Assembly: GCA_900074885.1 (NCBI GenBank)
Contig: FJUW01000031.1
Coordinates: 64,634 to 128,633, forward strand
Reading direction: 5' to 3'
DNA length: 64,000 nt
DNA from: Rhynchosporium graminicola
Taxonomy: Eukaryota > Ascomycota > Leotiomycetes > Helotiales > Ploettnerulaceae
Below the pieces are notes generated by a model. The model saw nothing but the letters and a program-made list of their open reading frames with translations. It searched no databases and was not told the origin of the DNA. Position numbers and translations under genes: made by a program. Numbering within the stretch: position 1 is the stretch's first letter; each line of letters begins with the position of its first letter. This document shows positions 11,856-23,127 of the stretch, one piece after another.

Positions 11856-12428
11856 CTTGGTGTTTTTTTGAAGGAGAACCTCGGGAGAAGTGAGGAAGAT
11901 GGTGGTTGTTTGCCTAGGGAGGTGGCAGGGAAGGTATCGCGAGATAAAGTTGAAGACCCACTTCACGTGTCGAGATCACGTGCACTGACATTCAACCAAG
12001 CATTCGTTTCCGGGAAAGATATATCAACATAGGACTCCTGCTCCAGTAATTGAACACTAGCATTTTGTTACTGGCCATAATTTGAAGGTGCTTGCAAAAG
12101 TCGTGAGAGCCCATGAATATCATCGCCAGTTCTTGTCACTTTCCTACAAGAATACCGAATCTCAGGCAACAATCATCAAATCAGCTTCATTTTTGGTCAT
12201 CAAAGAAGAAGCAAGCTCTTTCTTACATGCTAAGCATAACGTTCGTGATATGTTCGTAGCCAATTCTCATCTCATAGCCATATCTTCCTAGGCAGAGCGA
12301 TGTTCATCTTAGCCAACGCCTCAACCTCAACCCTCACCTCCTTGTCCTCATCTTCCGAAGGGCTTCATACTCACCCTTCTTCTATCTACCGCGTGTCTGC
12401 CTCATCCCTTTCCACCATGCAAGTATGA
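11856..12428. promoter_or_regulatory. NTR1-like promoter with two CACGTG boxes
   Basis: Two perfect CACGTG E-boxes lie at 11964-11969 and 11977-11982, 109-127 bp upstream of the NTR1-like ATG. Such boxes are bound by bHLH factors (Cbf1-type) in fungi. The rest is the 3' flank of PAC1, with no coding frame. Confidence 0.55.
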
Positions 12429-13913
12429 TCATGATGCAAAGACCCTCACATTCAAATCCACGCTCCCCGTAGCAATGACACACCGTATACTGACATTCGG
12501 CACCGGCTCATCCTTCTTACTCGCCCCATTAGGCGTCCCATTCACCCCATTCGTTGCAGGAGGAACATCCTTGTCCATCCCCGGTGCCCAGCGTATACAA
12601 CTCACGAAATGGCCATGTGCTTCATCAAGCGTCTTAACAAGTTTTCCTTCCTGTTCGAGGTCCCAGCATCGTAGTGTCTTGTCATCCGCGACGCTCAAAA
12701 GATACCTTCCTCCTGGATGGAAAACCAGACCTCGCACCCAGTTGTCATGGCCTAGCAGCGCTTTAATCAAGGTCCCTCTTGCATCCCAAATGCGAATACT
12801 CTTGTCTCTTGATCCAGTCGCTACGAACTCAGCTGAACTGCTTGTAGGGGGTGGTTTTTTCAATCCTGCAAGTTTTGATATGTTCGCGTAGGAGGCTGGT
12901 GGTGCGAAGACACAACATTCCACCGTGTGTTCGTGGCCTAGCAATGTAGCTTTTGGCTCGCCGGAGGAAGCATCCCATATCCTCGCCGTTTGGTCGTTCC
13001 CAGTCGATAAGAGGAAGCGTCCATCATACGAAGGCGAAACGTCTCGTACCCAATCTGCGTGTCCTCGTAAGGTCTTTACGCAGTATCCTGTTGATACATC
13101 CCATATTCGTAAAGATTTGTCGCGACTTGCTGACACGAGGAGGTTTCCTGATGAGGGGGACCCTGCTGCGCCACTGGGTACGAAGCGGACTGCTGAAACT
13201 GTGTGGTCGTGTCCGGGAAGGGTTCGAATATTCTTGTACTCGTCGCTGGGGTCCCAGAGTTTGATTGTGAGATCCGAAGAACATGATGCCAGTAGAGTAC
13301 CTCCTCTGGGGCCCCCAAAGTCCACATCGTGCACGGCTTTCGTGTGGCCTTTGACTGTCCTCTCCAGCTCTCCTAGTTCCCAATCCCATATTTTGATCGT
13401 GCTGTCTTCCGATCCGGATGCGAGTGAGGAGAAGACTGGGTGGAAAGCTACGCATGTTATAGGTTCGCGGTGCGATTGGAGGGTATGTCTAGCTGGTGAC
13501 CTTGGTAGCCATTGTTTAGGATCCTGGTTTCGTCTCGATAAGGATGTCGGTGTTGCGGAGTCGATCTCGGATTGTAGACTGGCATTTCTTGATTCTAGAT
13601 CCATGATCTGTCACATGTAGAATCAGCGACTGCTCTGAACAGGCTGCAGGACTCCCGACCTTTTTCTGCAGTCGAACCACGCTCGTCCATTTCTTCTCCA
13701 GTAGCCCTTCATACTTCTTGCTCGTTGCAGCGTCGAATGTGTCCCCTATACTCAGTTCTTCCCTTAACGCCGCGGCACTACTTGTGAGATTCCTAGAGGA
13801 GAGGTAGGCGATAATCGACTTGTGTCTATGCCAGAGTTAGCAGTGTTCGCACGCTGATAAGTGTGTGTATCCTACAGCTCCTCGGCCTGCCGCGACGTCA
13901 AGATCGGGGTCAT
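12429..13913 (-). CDS. PAC1: Nuclear distribution protein PAC1 / LIS1 homolog (3 exons)
   Basis: Spliced model of 460 aa: exons 13876-13913, 13660-13825 and 12429-13607; introns are 50 and 52 bp. The first two exons rebuild the LisH dimerisation motif ([21 protein letters not shown]) and the start of the coiled coil ([11 protein letters not shown], then VRLQKK joined to IMDLESRN). Exon 3 encodes seven WD40 repeats ending IKIWD, IKLWD, LRIWD, ARIWD, IRIWD, LRCWD and VRVFAS. Length and order match LIS1/PAC1/NudF exactly. The protein binds dynein's motor domain, targets it to microtubule plus ends and is needed for nuclear migration along hyphae. A long Gly/Pro/Ser insertion sits between repeats 4 and 5, and an Asn/Gly-rich loop lies in repeat 7; both are common in fungal versions. 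Reading only the large exon would lose the LisH domain. Confidence 0.96.
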
Positions 13914-15081
13914 ATTGATCGCAATGGTGATAGACGATACATGAATATCCAGACCACTCTATTGGATTGGATTGCTGTCCCGAGGCAACGCGCCTGACGG
14001 CGGATATATGCTGAGTATTTGCTTTTGCGATGCGCCTCAGACTGAAGATCCGGTGTTTTGGTATTTCTCCCGTACGTGGAGTGTGCCAGTGTAACAGTGC
14101 AACACGGTCTCCAATGCGATGACACCGCCCCCACGGCAATGTTGTGCTGGTGTGGCTTGCCGAGAACAGACAGACAGGTCCGATCTATCAGATGAATGAC
14201 GGGGTAGAGGCCTAGGGATTCATGGGTTCTTCGGTATCGGAATACGAGCATGAAGCTGTATTGTCTGGTGGTGATGTCGAGTACGGAGAATTGTGGTGCG
14301 ATGCATTACTATGGCGGGGGAAGATGTGATGTCTATCTAGCCTTCCCTGGTGAAATGGAGATTAAAATTGTCGGCAGGGCTGCCACTATACTGTACTGTA
14401 CTCCGTACGTAGGTGGATTTGGCCTGCATGCAGGGGTGGGAGATGGCCCGTAGCCGTAGTGACGATAGGGAAAGCCTGGGCGCCAGACATTTCGAGAGAC
14501 AACAACATTGAAGCGAACTTTCATTTACTTTACCCATACAATTAATTATATTTACATCTACACTTGCACCACGCGATCACGAACAACGACATAATAAAGG
14601 AAGGCTTGACAATAAAATTGCAACCCAGCGACATTGCGACTAAGAATAATCACTGCTTGTCCTGCCTGCTATCACCACGGCTACCTACTATTACGGTGGC
14701 TACACTTTCAAACACACAACGCGCATATTGATTCTTTCACTCGCCTGCCGATTCCGACTCCCAGACGTTAAAGACTTCAAAGGCGGTGGCTTCAATCTGC
14801 GACAGGAAAGAACGACTCTTCAAACTTTGCGCCAACCCTTCCAGGTGACTTAGGTAGGCAAAACCTGCTCTTGCTCCTTCCTTTGGAAAATATCCTCGTC
14901 GCTACACAGATAATGGCCCTGCTATGCAGTGTTCGGTCTCTTCTGCCCCCGACACGGCATGACCATAATAGATCTGCATATTGCACCAACACTGCGCAAG
15001 CTGACTCGGCGCGTAACAGGTGGAAGACTCTCCAAAGGACGTCTCTCGGACAGTAAATCACAGATCTCTCTAGCAGACGGA
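13914..15081. promoter_or_regulatory. Shared divergent promoter region of PAC1 and STU2
   Basis: About 1.17 kb separates the two start codons, which face away from each other. It includes a GTAC-rich stretch near 14390-14415 and pyrimidine-rich patches towards STU2. Open frames here (13837-14251) are shadows with no domain. Both leaders must lie in this interval. Confidence 0.6.
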
Positions 15082-17981
15082 ATGGCCGAAGCAGAGGAGG
15101 ATTTCAGTTCCTTGCCCTTGCCCGACAGATTCCAGCACAAGGTACGATCACATCGCTAAACATTCTCTACCCCGCCATGAGCAAACGGCTAATTGGTCTT
15201 CTTCTCCTTCTAGGTGTGGAAAGTCAGAAAAGGAGCATATGAAGATGCGGCCAAACAGTTCGAGATCACCCCCGACGAGCACGATCCAGCTTTTCGCCCA
15301 TTCTTACAAGACCCCGGGCTGTGGAAGGGAGCGGTGGTAGATTCGAACGTTGCAGCCCAGCAAGACGGTATCGCAGCGTTATGCGCCTTTCTTAAGTTTG
15401 GTGGACGTGAAGGATGCACCAGGTATGCTCTGCTTCGGCTTGGACAAGAGGAAATTCTGACAATGACTCAGGACAAGAAGTCATGTAATATCCGGCTTGG
15501 TAGAGAAGGGTCTATCGTCTACGAGAGCAGCGACAAAAGCATCTGCTCTCGAGGCCATATTACTATACATCGAATTGGATACCCCAGGCCCTGTTGTTGA
15601 GGAACTTCTACCAGCTCTGGCACACAAACAGCCGAAGATTATTGCCGCAACCTTGGCAGCTTTGACAGCGATATTCCACAACTACGGTTGCAAGACCGTC
15701 GATCCTAAGCCGGTCCTAAAGATTTTACCAAAGGCGTTTGGTCATGCGGACAAGAATGTACGAGCGGAAGCGACCAACCTGGCAGTGGAGTTTTACAGAT
15801 GGCTCAGAGAGGCTATGAAGCCTATGTTCTGGGGAGATCTTAAACCTACACAACAAACAGATATGGAGGCATCTTTCGAGAAGATCAAGGCAGAACCAAC
15901 ACCAAAGCAGGAACGATTCTTACGATCACAACAAGCGGCAATGTCAAGAGCCCCTCCTCCTGGTGCAGCTGCGGTCGAGGAAGATGAATTAGACGAAGAG
16001 CCGGTTGAGATTGATGCTTTCGACTTGGCAGAACCACAAGATGTCTTGTCAAAAGTTCCAGCAGACCTTTCGGACCAACTTGCCTCGACGAAGTGGAAAG
16101 AGAGAAAAGATGTCCTGGAAGCTCTATTTGGAGTATTGAATGTACCCAGGATCAAGGATGGAGATTTTGGTGAAGTAACCCGAGGACTTGCCAAGTCCAT
16201 GAAAGATGCAAATATCGCTGTTGTCACCCAAGCAGCTCAATGTATTGAAGTTTTGGCAAAGGGAATGAGGAAACCATTCGGAAAATACCGTTCTATTGTC
16301 ATGGGTCCAATCATGGAGAGAATGAAGGAAAAGAAAGCGGCAGTTCAGGATGCTCTTGGAGCAGCACTCGATCAAGTTTTCTTAGCGACCAGCTTGACTG
16401 ACTGTCTTGAGGAGACTCTCGCATCCCTCGCACACAAGAATCCTCAAGTCAAAGAAGGAACCATGAAATTCCTTGTCAGAGCGCTCAGGACTACTCGAGA
16501 GGCACCCTCAAAACCGGAGGTAGCCTCAATCGTGGAGTCGGCGAAGAAACTCCTCTCGGAATCTGGGGAAGTTCTCAGATCTGGTGGAGCCGAGATACTT
16601 GGAACTGTCATGAAGATCATGGGCGAGAGAGCTATGGGTCCACACATGGAGGGTCTCGACGAGATCCGTAAAGTCAAAATCAAGGAATTCTTCGAGTCGG
16701 CCGAAGTGAAAGCAAAAGACAAGCCTAAACCTCCACCACAAGCAGCTCCTCGAGCAGCTCCAGCTGCTGCTGCACCACGAAAGGTTGTAGGGAAGAAACC
16801 AGCAGCGAAGAAAGCTCCTCCACCTCCGAGTCAATATGCTCAGGAAGCAGCACCTCTAGCTCCTCAACCCACGGCGAGGAGTATTCCTGGGTCAAAGCTT
16901 GGTGGACCACCGAAATCTGGTCTCGCGACACCCGGGGGAGCGTTGAAAGCGCCTATGAAGAGAACATTAGCTGGACCTGGTGGTGCACCAGCTCCTAATC
17001 TCACATCACCCCGCCGTCCTGTCTCTCAAGCTCCTCCTCCAATGGAAGAAGAGGCACCACCTCCGCCCAAGCTCGGTCTCGGACGCGGCCTAGCAGGTCG
17101 CTCTCTCGCTGCCAAAGCACCAGCTCTAAATCATGTGCCTTCACCAGCATCTCCTCCTCCCAATTCTGGCATGACTTCTGTCGAGCGAGCCGAGCTTGAA
17201 GAGCTGCGGCTGGATAAAGATCGTCTTCTTCGTCAATCTGACGACTTGAGACAAGAAAAATCACGCCTCAACTCCGAAGTCCAGGAACTGAAGAACCAAA
17301 ACGCACAGCTAATCGAAGATCACACAAGAGATGTACTTTCTATCAAAGCCAAAGAAACGCAACTCGTGAGAGCGAGATCTGATTGTGAAGCAGCGGAAGC
17401 TATGTGTGGTCAATTGCGCAGAGAAATGGAACGTCTCAAGAGGGCGCTCACTAGTGCAGAGAGAGTCAACAGTCCACCACTCGGTCTTGCAAGTCCGACG
17501 AGAGATGGTAGCTCTGATGAAGCTGGTATTTATCGTGACACTGGCATGCACGGGCAAGACAATGGTGGTGGGAGACCTGCTTACAACTCTCGCGCTCGCA
17601 TGTCATACAACTCGGCTCTCAGCGAAGAAAAGGAAAACACCAACGATCTATACGCTCCGCAATACGGAAGGAGTAAACTGAGTCCAGATCTCGGACGAAA
17701 TGGCCGTACGAGTGCAGCGAGCGGAAGTGGTGGACGCAACAGTCCTGCACCTGCACAGCCATATCAGAGTTCACGGATGAGTAGAGATATTGGTGTAGAT
17801 GGGAGTGGAGCGAGAGGGGAAGGTGGTAATGGAGTTGAGAGCTGGAAGAGAGCAGCTGAGGTTACGAGTGCATTGAAGGCGAAGATTGAGCAGATGAAGG
17901 TACGTTTGGAATTTCTTCTCGCTATTGCTAGAGCGTTAGCTAATTGCAAGATAGGCTAGACAAGGTCTCGCACGACCTTGA
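15082..17981 (+). CDS. STU2: XMAP215/Dis1/Stu2-family microtubule polymerase (4 exons)
   Basis: Spliced model of 907 aa: exons 15082-15141, 15214-15422, 15472-17899 and 17955-17981; the frame is intact (2724 bp). Splicing exon 2 to 3 restores the family hallmark CTRTRSH followed by GLVEKGLSSTRAATKA. Two TOG domains are evident: TOG1 about residues 1-240 (VWKVRKGAYED), and TOG2 starting at the ASTKWKERKDVLEAL block. A Lys/Pro/Ala-rich, basic linker suited to lattice binding follows. A coiled coil (about 590-680, SVERAELEELRLDKDRLLRQ) provides dimerisation, as in yeast Stu2 and Aspergillus AlpA. The last exon adds only eight residues plus the stop (ARQGLARP). The protein adds tubulin at plus ends and acts at spindle poles and cytoplasmic microtubules. 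Two TOGs plus a dimerising coil is the normal fungal form; animal members have five. Confidence 0.94.
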
Positions 17982-18349
17982 AGTGATCGCAAATGCAAGA
18001 GGGACTGTATGTGACGACGAATGAAAGGCAGAGGGGGAGGCCAAGAGGTTTCTGGATCGATGCGAATGTGCATTGTTTGGCGAAGGAGGCAAGCAAGATT
18101 ATGGTTTGGCTTGGCGGCGGTGTTCACCTTCTTGCTTCCTGCTTTGTCTACCGTCTTCTTCGCTCTCCACTTTTCTTCTCTTGTGGTTCTTTTCGGTTAC
18201 GGCATAGGCCGAAGTGGCTGGCGTCTATGTATTGCAATGGATTACCTCGGTGGGACTGTGATGAATGGAATTCTACCTAATGATGAATGATGCATGTCGG
18301 CCTATTTGTGGGCTTCTCTGTCGTATTTCTATCCCTTTAATTGAAGCAG

Positions 18350-18412
18350 AGAGAGTGAGAGAGAGTGGGAGAGAGAGAGAGAGAGTGTGTGTGTGTGAGT
18401 GAGAGAGGGACT
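18350..18412. repeat. GA/GT dinucleotide tract
   Basis: An interrupted (GA)n tract passes into (GT)n and back to GA. It is a purine-rich microsatellite in the 3' flank of STU2. Confidence 0.85.
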
Positions 18413-18427
18413 CACTCTCCCTGCCCT

Positions 18428-18462
18428 GGTCAATGGTCAATGGTCAATGGTCAATGGTCAAT
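18428..18462. repeat. GGTCAAT heptamer, 5 perfect copies
   Basis: Five consecutive perfect copies of a 7-bp unit. Heptamer minisatellites are less common than di- or trinucleotides; nothing adjacent explains it. Confidence 0.9.
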
Positions 18463-18611
18463 ACCGTGTTCAAACTAGATCCTCATTCCCAGGACCTCTT
18501 CAATCTCTCTCTCTCTCTCCAACTAACATACTTACTGACTTCAGCATGCATAAGAAGAAGGAAAGAAGGAACTTTTTCCAGTTTCCAGAAAAACAGAATC
18601 ACAACATGTAC

Positions 18612-18717
18612 ATATATATATATATATACACACACATACGATCTACTGCCTGAGAAGTCGACCAGTCAGCCAGTCAGCCAGCGTATCAACGCTATATGTA
18701 TATATATATATATATAT
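18612..18717. repeat. Two AT dinucleotide runs with CA and CAGT units between
   Basis: (AT)n runs lie at about 18612-18628, followed by CA units, and at about 18699-18717. GTCAGCCA-type repeats are between them (18663-18682). Confidence 0.8.
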
Positions 18718-19356
18718 CAATCCATCTCTCCATCATCAAAATGAATGTTCAGATCCTGATCTACTTGGGACGGTTAGGGAATAAAACAAAAAGTGCGGAT
18801 TAGAGTCACCAATACGAGAACGCATGATGGGAGTCAGAAGTAGCTTGGTATATGTATGCTACTACCTATATTAATCAAATGGCTCTCGCGTCATAATCAA
18901 TCGTCAATCGTCGATTGTGGCTTTTCAGAGCCTCGAAGGAAAAAGCTCGTGTATGATCTCATTACCCAAAACCCGTGATTCATGACCATACATCATTCAT
19001 ATACTCATAACATCATTCTCGTATGATCTTTGTGATCAGCGAGGTCAACATCAACAGTAATCCCGACATCGAGAAGAGAAAGGTAAATAAACCCAAACAT
19101 GGATACAAAAACACGACCTAGTCCAAACGCCTTCAATTCATCGAACCCACCCGATGAATTGCTTATGCAGCTAGTACATCTAACACGTCTAGTGTATGAT
19201 ATTGACAGAAGAAGAAGGAAAAGGGATCATAGACACCTTGTTACAATACCATATACAAGACGACAGACGAGAAGAGAAGGGAGAAAATTAAAGAGATATT
19301 ATACATGAATTGAAGTAGAAATGATCATGAGGCTGATCGTGTTGTGACAGTGACAA

Positions 19357-21465
19357 TTAGGTGTTCCACTGCCCAAAGCCGTCATAGCTTTGGGATGGAA
19401 CAACAAAGGAGTTGGTGGGAAGACCCAGAAGTTCGTTCTGGAAGAGGTCTGCAGGGAAAGAAAGGAAATCGTACTGATTCGGCAGAGAATACATGGCTTC
19501 GGACATGTATGCTTGCTGCTTGGGGTCAGAAAAATCGAGAAGCGTGTCTACTGCGCCATAGGCGTCATTCATGTTGCTGGTGGAGGAATAATGCGAAGTG
19601 TTGTTATTGTTGTTATTGTTGCTATCGTTGTTGTTATCGGTGTTGTCGGTGTTGTTGTAGATAGAGCCATTGAAGGAGCGATTGGAGATGCTTGACAAGT
19701 GTTGTTGCGTGAAAGATTGGTCGTCGAAGGAGGCGTCGAAAAGTTCTTCGTCGGAATCGTCGGCAGCTTCTTGTAGGGCTCCGCTAGTGTACTCAGCTCG
19801 TTCCTCCACCTCCTTCATCCAATACTTCTTCAACTCTGGCATGTCAGGTTCGTCGCCGCCCGATTTAGCACCTCGTTTATCAGCATCCTCAACCTTTTGT
19901 TGACTCTTGCCTCTGCCCTTGGGTTTCGGGTTGAAGTGAGCACGTCGAAGATGTGCTGCCGCATTGTAATACGCGCCGTACTTCTTCTTTTGGGTTGAAC
20001 ATGCCTTGCACTTAGAAAGTGGAACAATAGGCTTTGGGTGTTGACCGTCGTCTTTAGGTTCAACGCAAACCCACTTCTTCACCATAGACTTGTGCTCTCG
20101 ATCGACGTGGCGGCGGTACTCGTGCTCACCACGAAACCCGTCAGGATGATTCTCGCAAAGTTTGCAGAATACCCGATCGTGTTTCGGCCTCTTGTAGCCG
20201 GGTTTTGATGCCGCACTTTGGTCTTGCAAGCCATCTTTTGACTCCATCCGAGCCATCGATTGCGATGAGTTATCTCGACTCGTCGGTAAGCTTTTGGGCA
20301 TGATCTGTCGAGCTTGACCTGCAGCGATGTGCTCCTGTAGGCGCTCCTGCATGCGCTTGTGGCTTCTCAACGATGACGATGAGGAGGTAGATGAAGTACT
20401 TGCGGACTTTTCCATCTTTGTACCCCCTAGTGGATCTGAAGAAGAAAACTGAGAGTGAGAAGAAGATGTGGACTCGTGAATTGCACCACCAGCACCAACG
20501 AGGAGCTGAGACTGCTCCTCGTTCGAGGGACGATGACTGAGATGAGAAGATGAAAAAGAAGGGACATAATCAAACGTTGACTGATCATTGGAATGATCGG
20601 CGGAAGGAAAGTTGTTTGAAGTGAACTGCATACTTTCGACGCCGTTGCAAAGACTAGTTTGCCGACTCATACTTATTTCGCTGGGAAGTGTTGTTGCGGT
20701 TGTAAGCGATTCAGTTGTCGGTGTCGACGGTGCTTGTTGTTGAATAAAGGAGCCAGATGCGAGTTGACTGTTGCTCATCATCGCTGAAGATGGATTCGGC
20801 ATCTCGGGGGAGTATATATTGCCGAATGTTCTCGAGATATATGCGCCTGGGTCTTCGGCGACTAGTTGCAAGCCGGGTCGTTGGGGCATCGACATTTGGA
20901 GTTGAGTGTTTTGTTGCGAGAACGTGTAGGATGTGTAGGGCTGTTCCTGAGAAGCCCAGTCCATGATCATGGAGTTCTCTTGCAGTGGCTCGAAGCTGAG
21001 GGGAGGCGGGATCGCGCCATGCTGGGTAAAAGGTACGGTAGGTCGTGGTGAGGGGTTGCCGCTCGAATTCGCGCGTGCCATTGATGCTCCTGAGCGTGAT
21101 GAGAGAGCTCGGGGTCGCTGTGAAGTCTCGTTCCGGTCCTACGTGTTGTTAGAGAGGTGTAGATACAGCGGGCATTCATGTCATACAGAGAGAGGCCTGG
21201 ACATGGCAGGAGCCCCGGTGCTGGACATGCTTCGAGGCCCATGGCTGCCTCGACGCTGCTGGCCTTGCCTGTGGATGGGAGTCCGTTGATGTTGAGGTGT
21301 GGGTTGCAGGTTGGAGGAAGGAAGGAGAGCCAATTGTGCGTCTAGCTGTTCCTTCTCGGCGGCGATTCTAGCCAACTTGATCAAGAGTAGCTGTCTTTTC
21401 TGATCTTGTTCAAATTCGGTGTGGGCGAAGTCCATAGAAGTGTCAACCATGAGATTCGACGACAT
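19357..21465 (-). CDS. Nuclear protein with two noncanonical C2H2-type fingers (2 exons)
   Basis: Spliced model of 686 aa: exons 21187-21465 and 19357-21138; the 48-bp intron is GTATGA...GTAG and the frame holds. Start is MSSNLMVDTSMDF; the frame is open upstream to about 21807 but probably as 5' leader. Residues 20-60 form a charged helix or coil (QKRQLLLIKLARIAAEKEQL). A long Ser/Gln/Thr-rich low-complexity middle follows. From about residue 418 there are two similar metal-binding units, each C-x2-C-x15-H-x4-H: FCKLC...RHVDREH and CKAC...HLRRAH, the second containing KKYGAYYNAAAHL. A basic/acidic segment and an Asn repeat near the C-terminus end the protein. The x15 spacing differs from the classical x12 finger. 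This domain pair recurs in filamentous ascomycete proteins of unknown function; a transcription-factor role is inference. The neighbouring 2.9 kb upstream is unusually long and repeat-rich. Confidence 0.8.
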
Positions 21466-22570
21466 TTCGATGATCTGTTGAGTTTGCGTAGGGTTTGTAG
21501 GTGTTTCAAGGCGGAAAGATGGGGGGGTGTCTGAAGCCTCGTTGTGTTTGTTAGTGCGCCATGTACCTACCTCAAGAGTTTTGGTTGAAGATCGGATTGG
21601 GGATGGATCTGCGCAACTTACACTTGAATAATTGTCTGGCGTTAAGAGGGAGTAGTGGAGATAGATCTTTCGTGTATACGTGTTATTCGTGTAGAGAATT
21701 TGGGAGGCGGGATTGATGAGCGCTGGCTGCTGATACAGTACTGGCGTGGTTGTTGAGGTTGCGAAAATAGGGCGGAATGAGATGATGGGGAAGAGGAAGA
21801 GCGACAAACTATGTATGTATTGTAAGAAGCCGGATGCATGGTACAGTCAGTCAGTACCTATTAGGGTTCTGCAGCTACGAGATCCAATACTGTACTTACT
21901 GTACCTACAGTATGGCTATGGGGATTACGAGGCTTTGGCCTGGCTCCCTGGGTTGAGATGGTTGGTAGGCTTTACTTTAGCATGGGCGTGGGGTTGGGAG
22001 GAAGGGAAGGGTAGGGTAGGGTAGTTGAGTGGGTTGGTTGGTTGTACCATGTAAGTAAGTACTTACATAGAACCAGTAGATGGCAATCCGGAAGCCGTGA
22101 TGTTTCTTGGGGGGCCGAACGCAGAGTGACGGACGGGAGGGGTTGACATGGATGGATGGTTAGGTTCGTTGGTTGGTTAGTGCTTGGCTGACTGACCTGT
22201 TACTTATACTTCGTATTACTTATACTTCAGTGTGAGTTGGTACCTACCTAGTGCTCTTGACACCCTGCAACACAGTGGATGGATGCCCACAGTGATTGAT
22301 TTCAGTGATCTCAGTGGTCCGAGACAATGTGACAGACGGCCTCTAGGGAACCCTCACTAGTGGCTCTTCTACAGCGTGTCAAGGCCAAGTGATTGATTGA
22401 TAGATGATATACTTACTTGTACTGTACCTGAAGTATGATGACTGGCCAGTATCAGTACGGTACATCTCAGCCACACAGATAAATGAAGCCTATCACATCT
22501 TTGTACGGGAGTGGAAAGTACACAGCTTCCAGGCATCCAGCTACATTATTGCCTACTGCATACTTACACG

Positions 22571-22594
22571 CACACACACACACACACACACACA
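22571..22594. repeat. CA dinucleotide repeat
   Basis: Twelve perfect CA units, flanked by ACACG and TACACT. Confidence 0.9.
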
Positions 22595-23073
22595 TACACT
22601 CTTGCATGCATCTGAATCTTAAAACATGTGAAGGGCCGAATCAACCCCCCCTACAGTACTCGATCGAGCCTATTATAAGTACTACGTGCTTCATAGTACA
22701 TATATCATTCTTATACAGCTAGCTACTGGATGGAATAATCTGATTCGCTCTAGATGCTCGCTCCACCCCCCAAGAGTGAGGCAACGCTAATCCGCCTCAC
22801 TCACACGACTGGTCTTCCATCATTCGACAGGAATCACGGGGTGGAGGAGGAGGAGGATTCGGACTCGTAAGTTCCCCGATCCAGGTTCCATCATCCATCC
22901 ACCAAGACAGCAAGCAGCACTCACTCGCTGGCAAGCGCGGTTCGCAAATGAAATGGGGATCCTCCACCCTGGTCCTCAGGCTTTCAAGGAATCATCGAAT
23001 CCCTAAATCTTCGTATACTTCTTTCTAGATTGAATCTTGCTGACCTGCATGAAAGCAAGCCAGCATAGGATTT

Positions 23074-23127
23074 GAGGTGAGGTGAGGTGAGGTGAGGTGA
23101 GGTGAGGTGAGGTGAGGTGAGGTGAGG
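23074..23127. repeat. GAGGT pentanucleotide repeat, nearly 11 copies
   Basis: A perfect 54-bp array of GAGGT (equivalently GGTGA). It is G-rich on one strand with regularly spaced GG doublets, and is not in a coding frame of any gene. Confidence 0.92.

Larger units (their letters stand above)
17982..19356. other. Convergent 3' region of STU2 and the zinc-finger gene, microsatellite-rich
   Basis: No coding frame. STU2 ends from the left and the zinc-finger gene from the right, so both 3' untranslated regions and terminators fall here. Dinucleotide tracts, a GGTCAAT tandem and two AT runs are listed separately. Confidence 0.6.

Noticed and set aside
11856..11966. 37-codon N-terminal extension of the NTR1-like protein.
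   Set aside because: It would need a GTG start and overlaps the CACGTG boxes; the ATG at 11855 gives the family-like N-terminus.
21466..21807. 114-codon N-terminal extension of the unusual-finger protein.
   Set aside because: The frame is open but low in complexity and hydrophobic then Ser/Thr-rich; the start at 21465 is the better one and the rest is probably leader.
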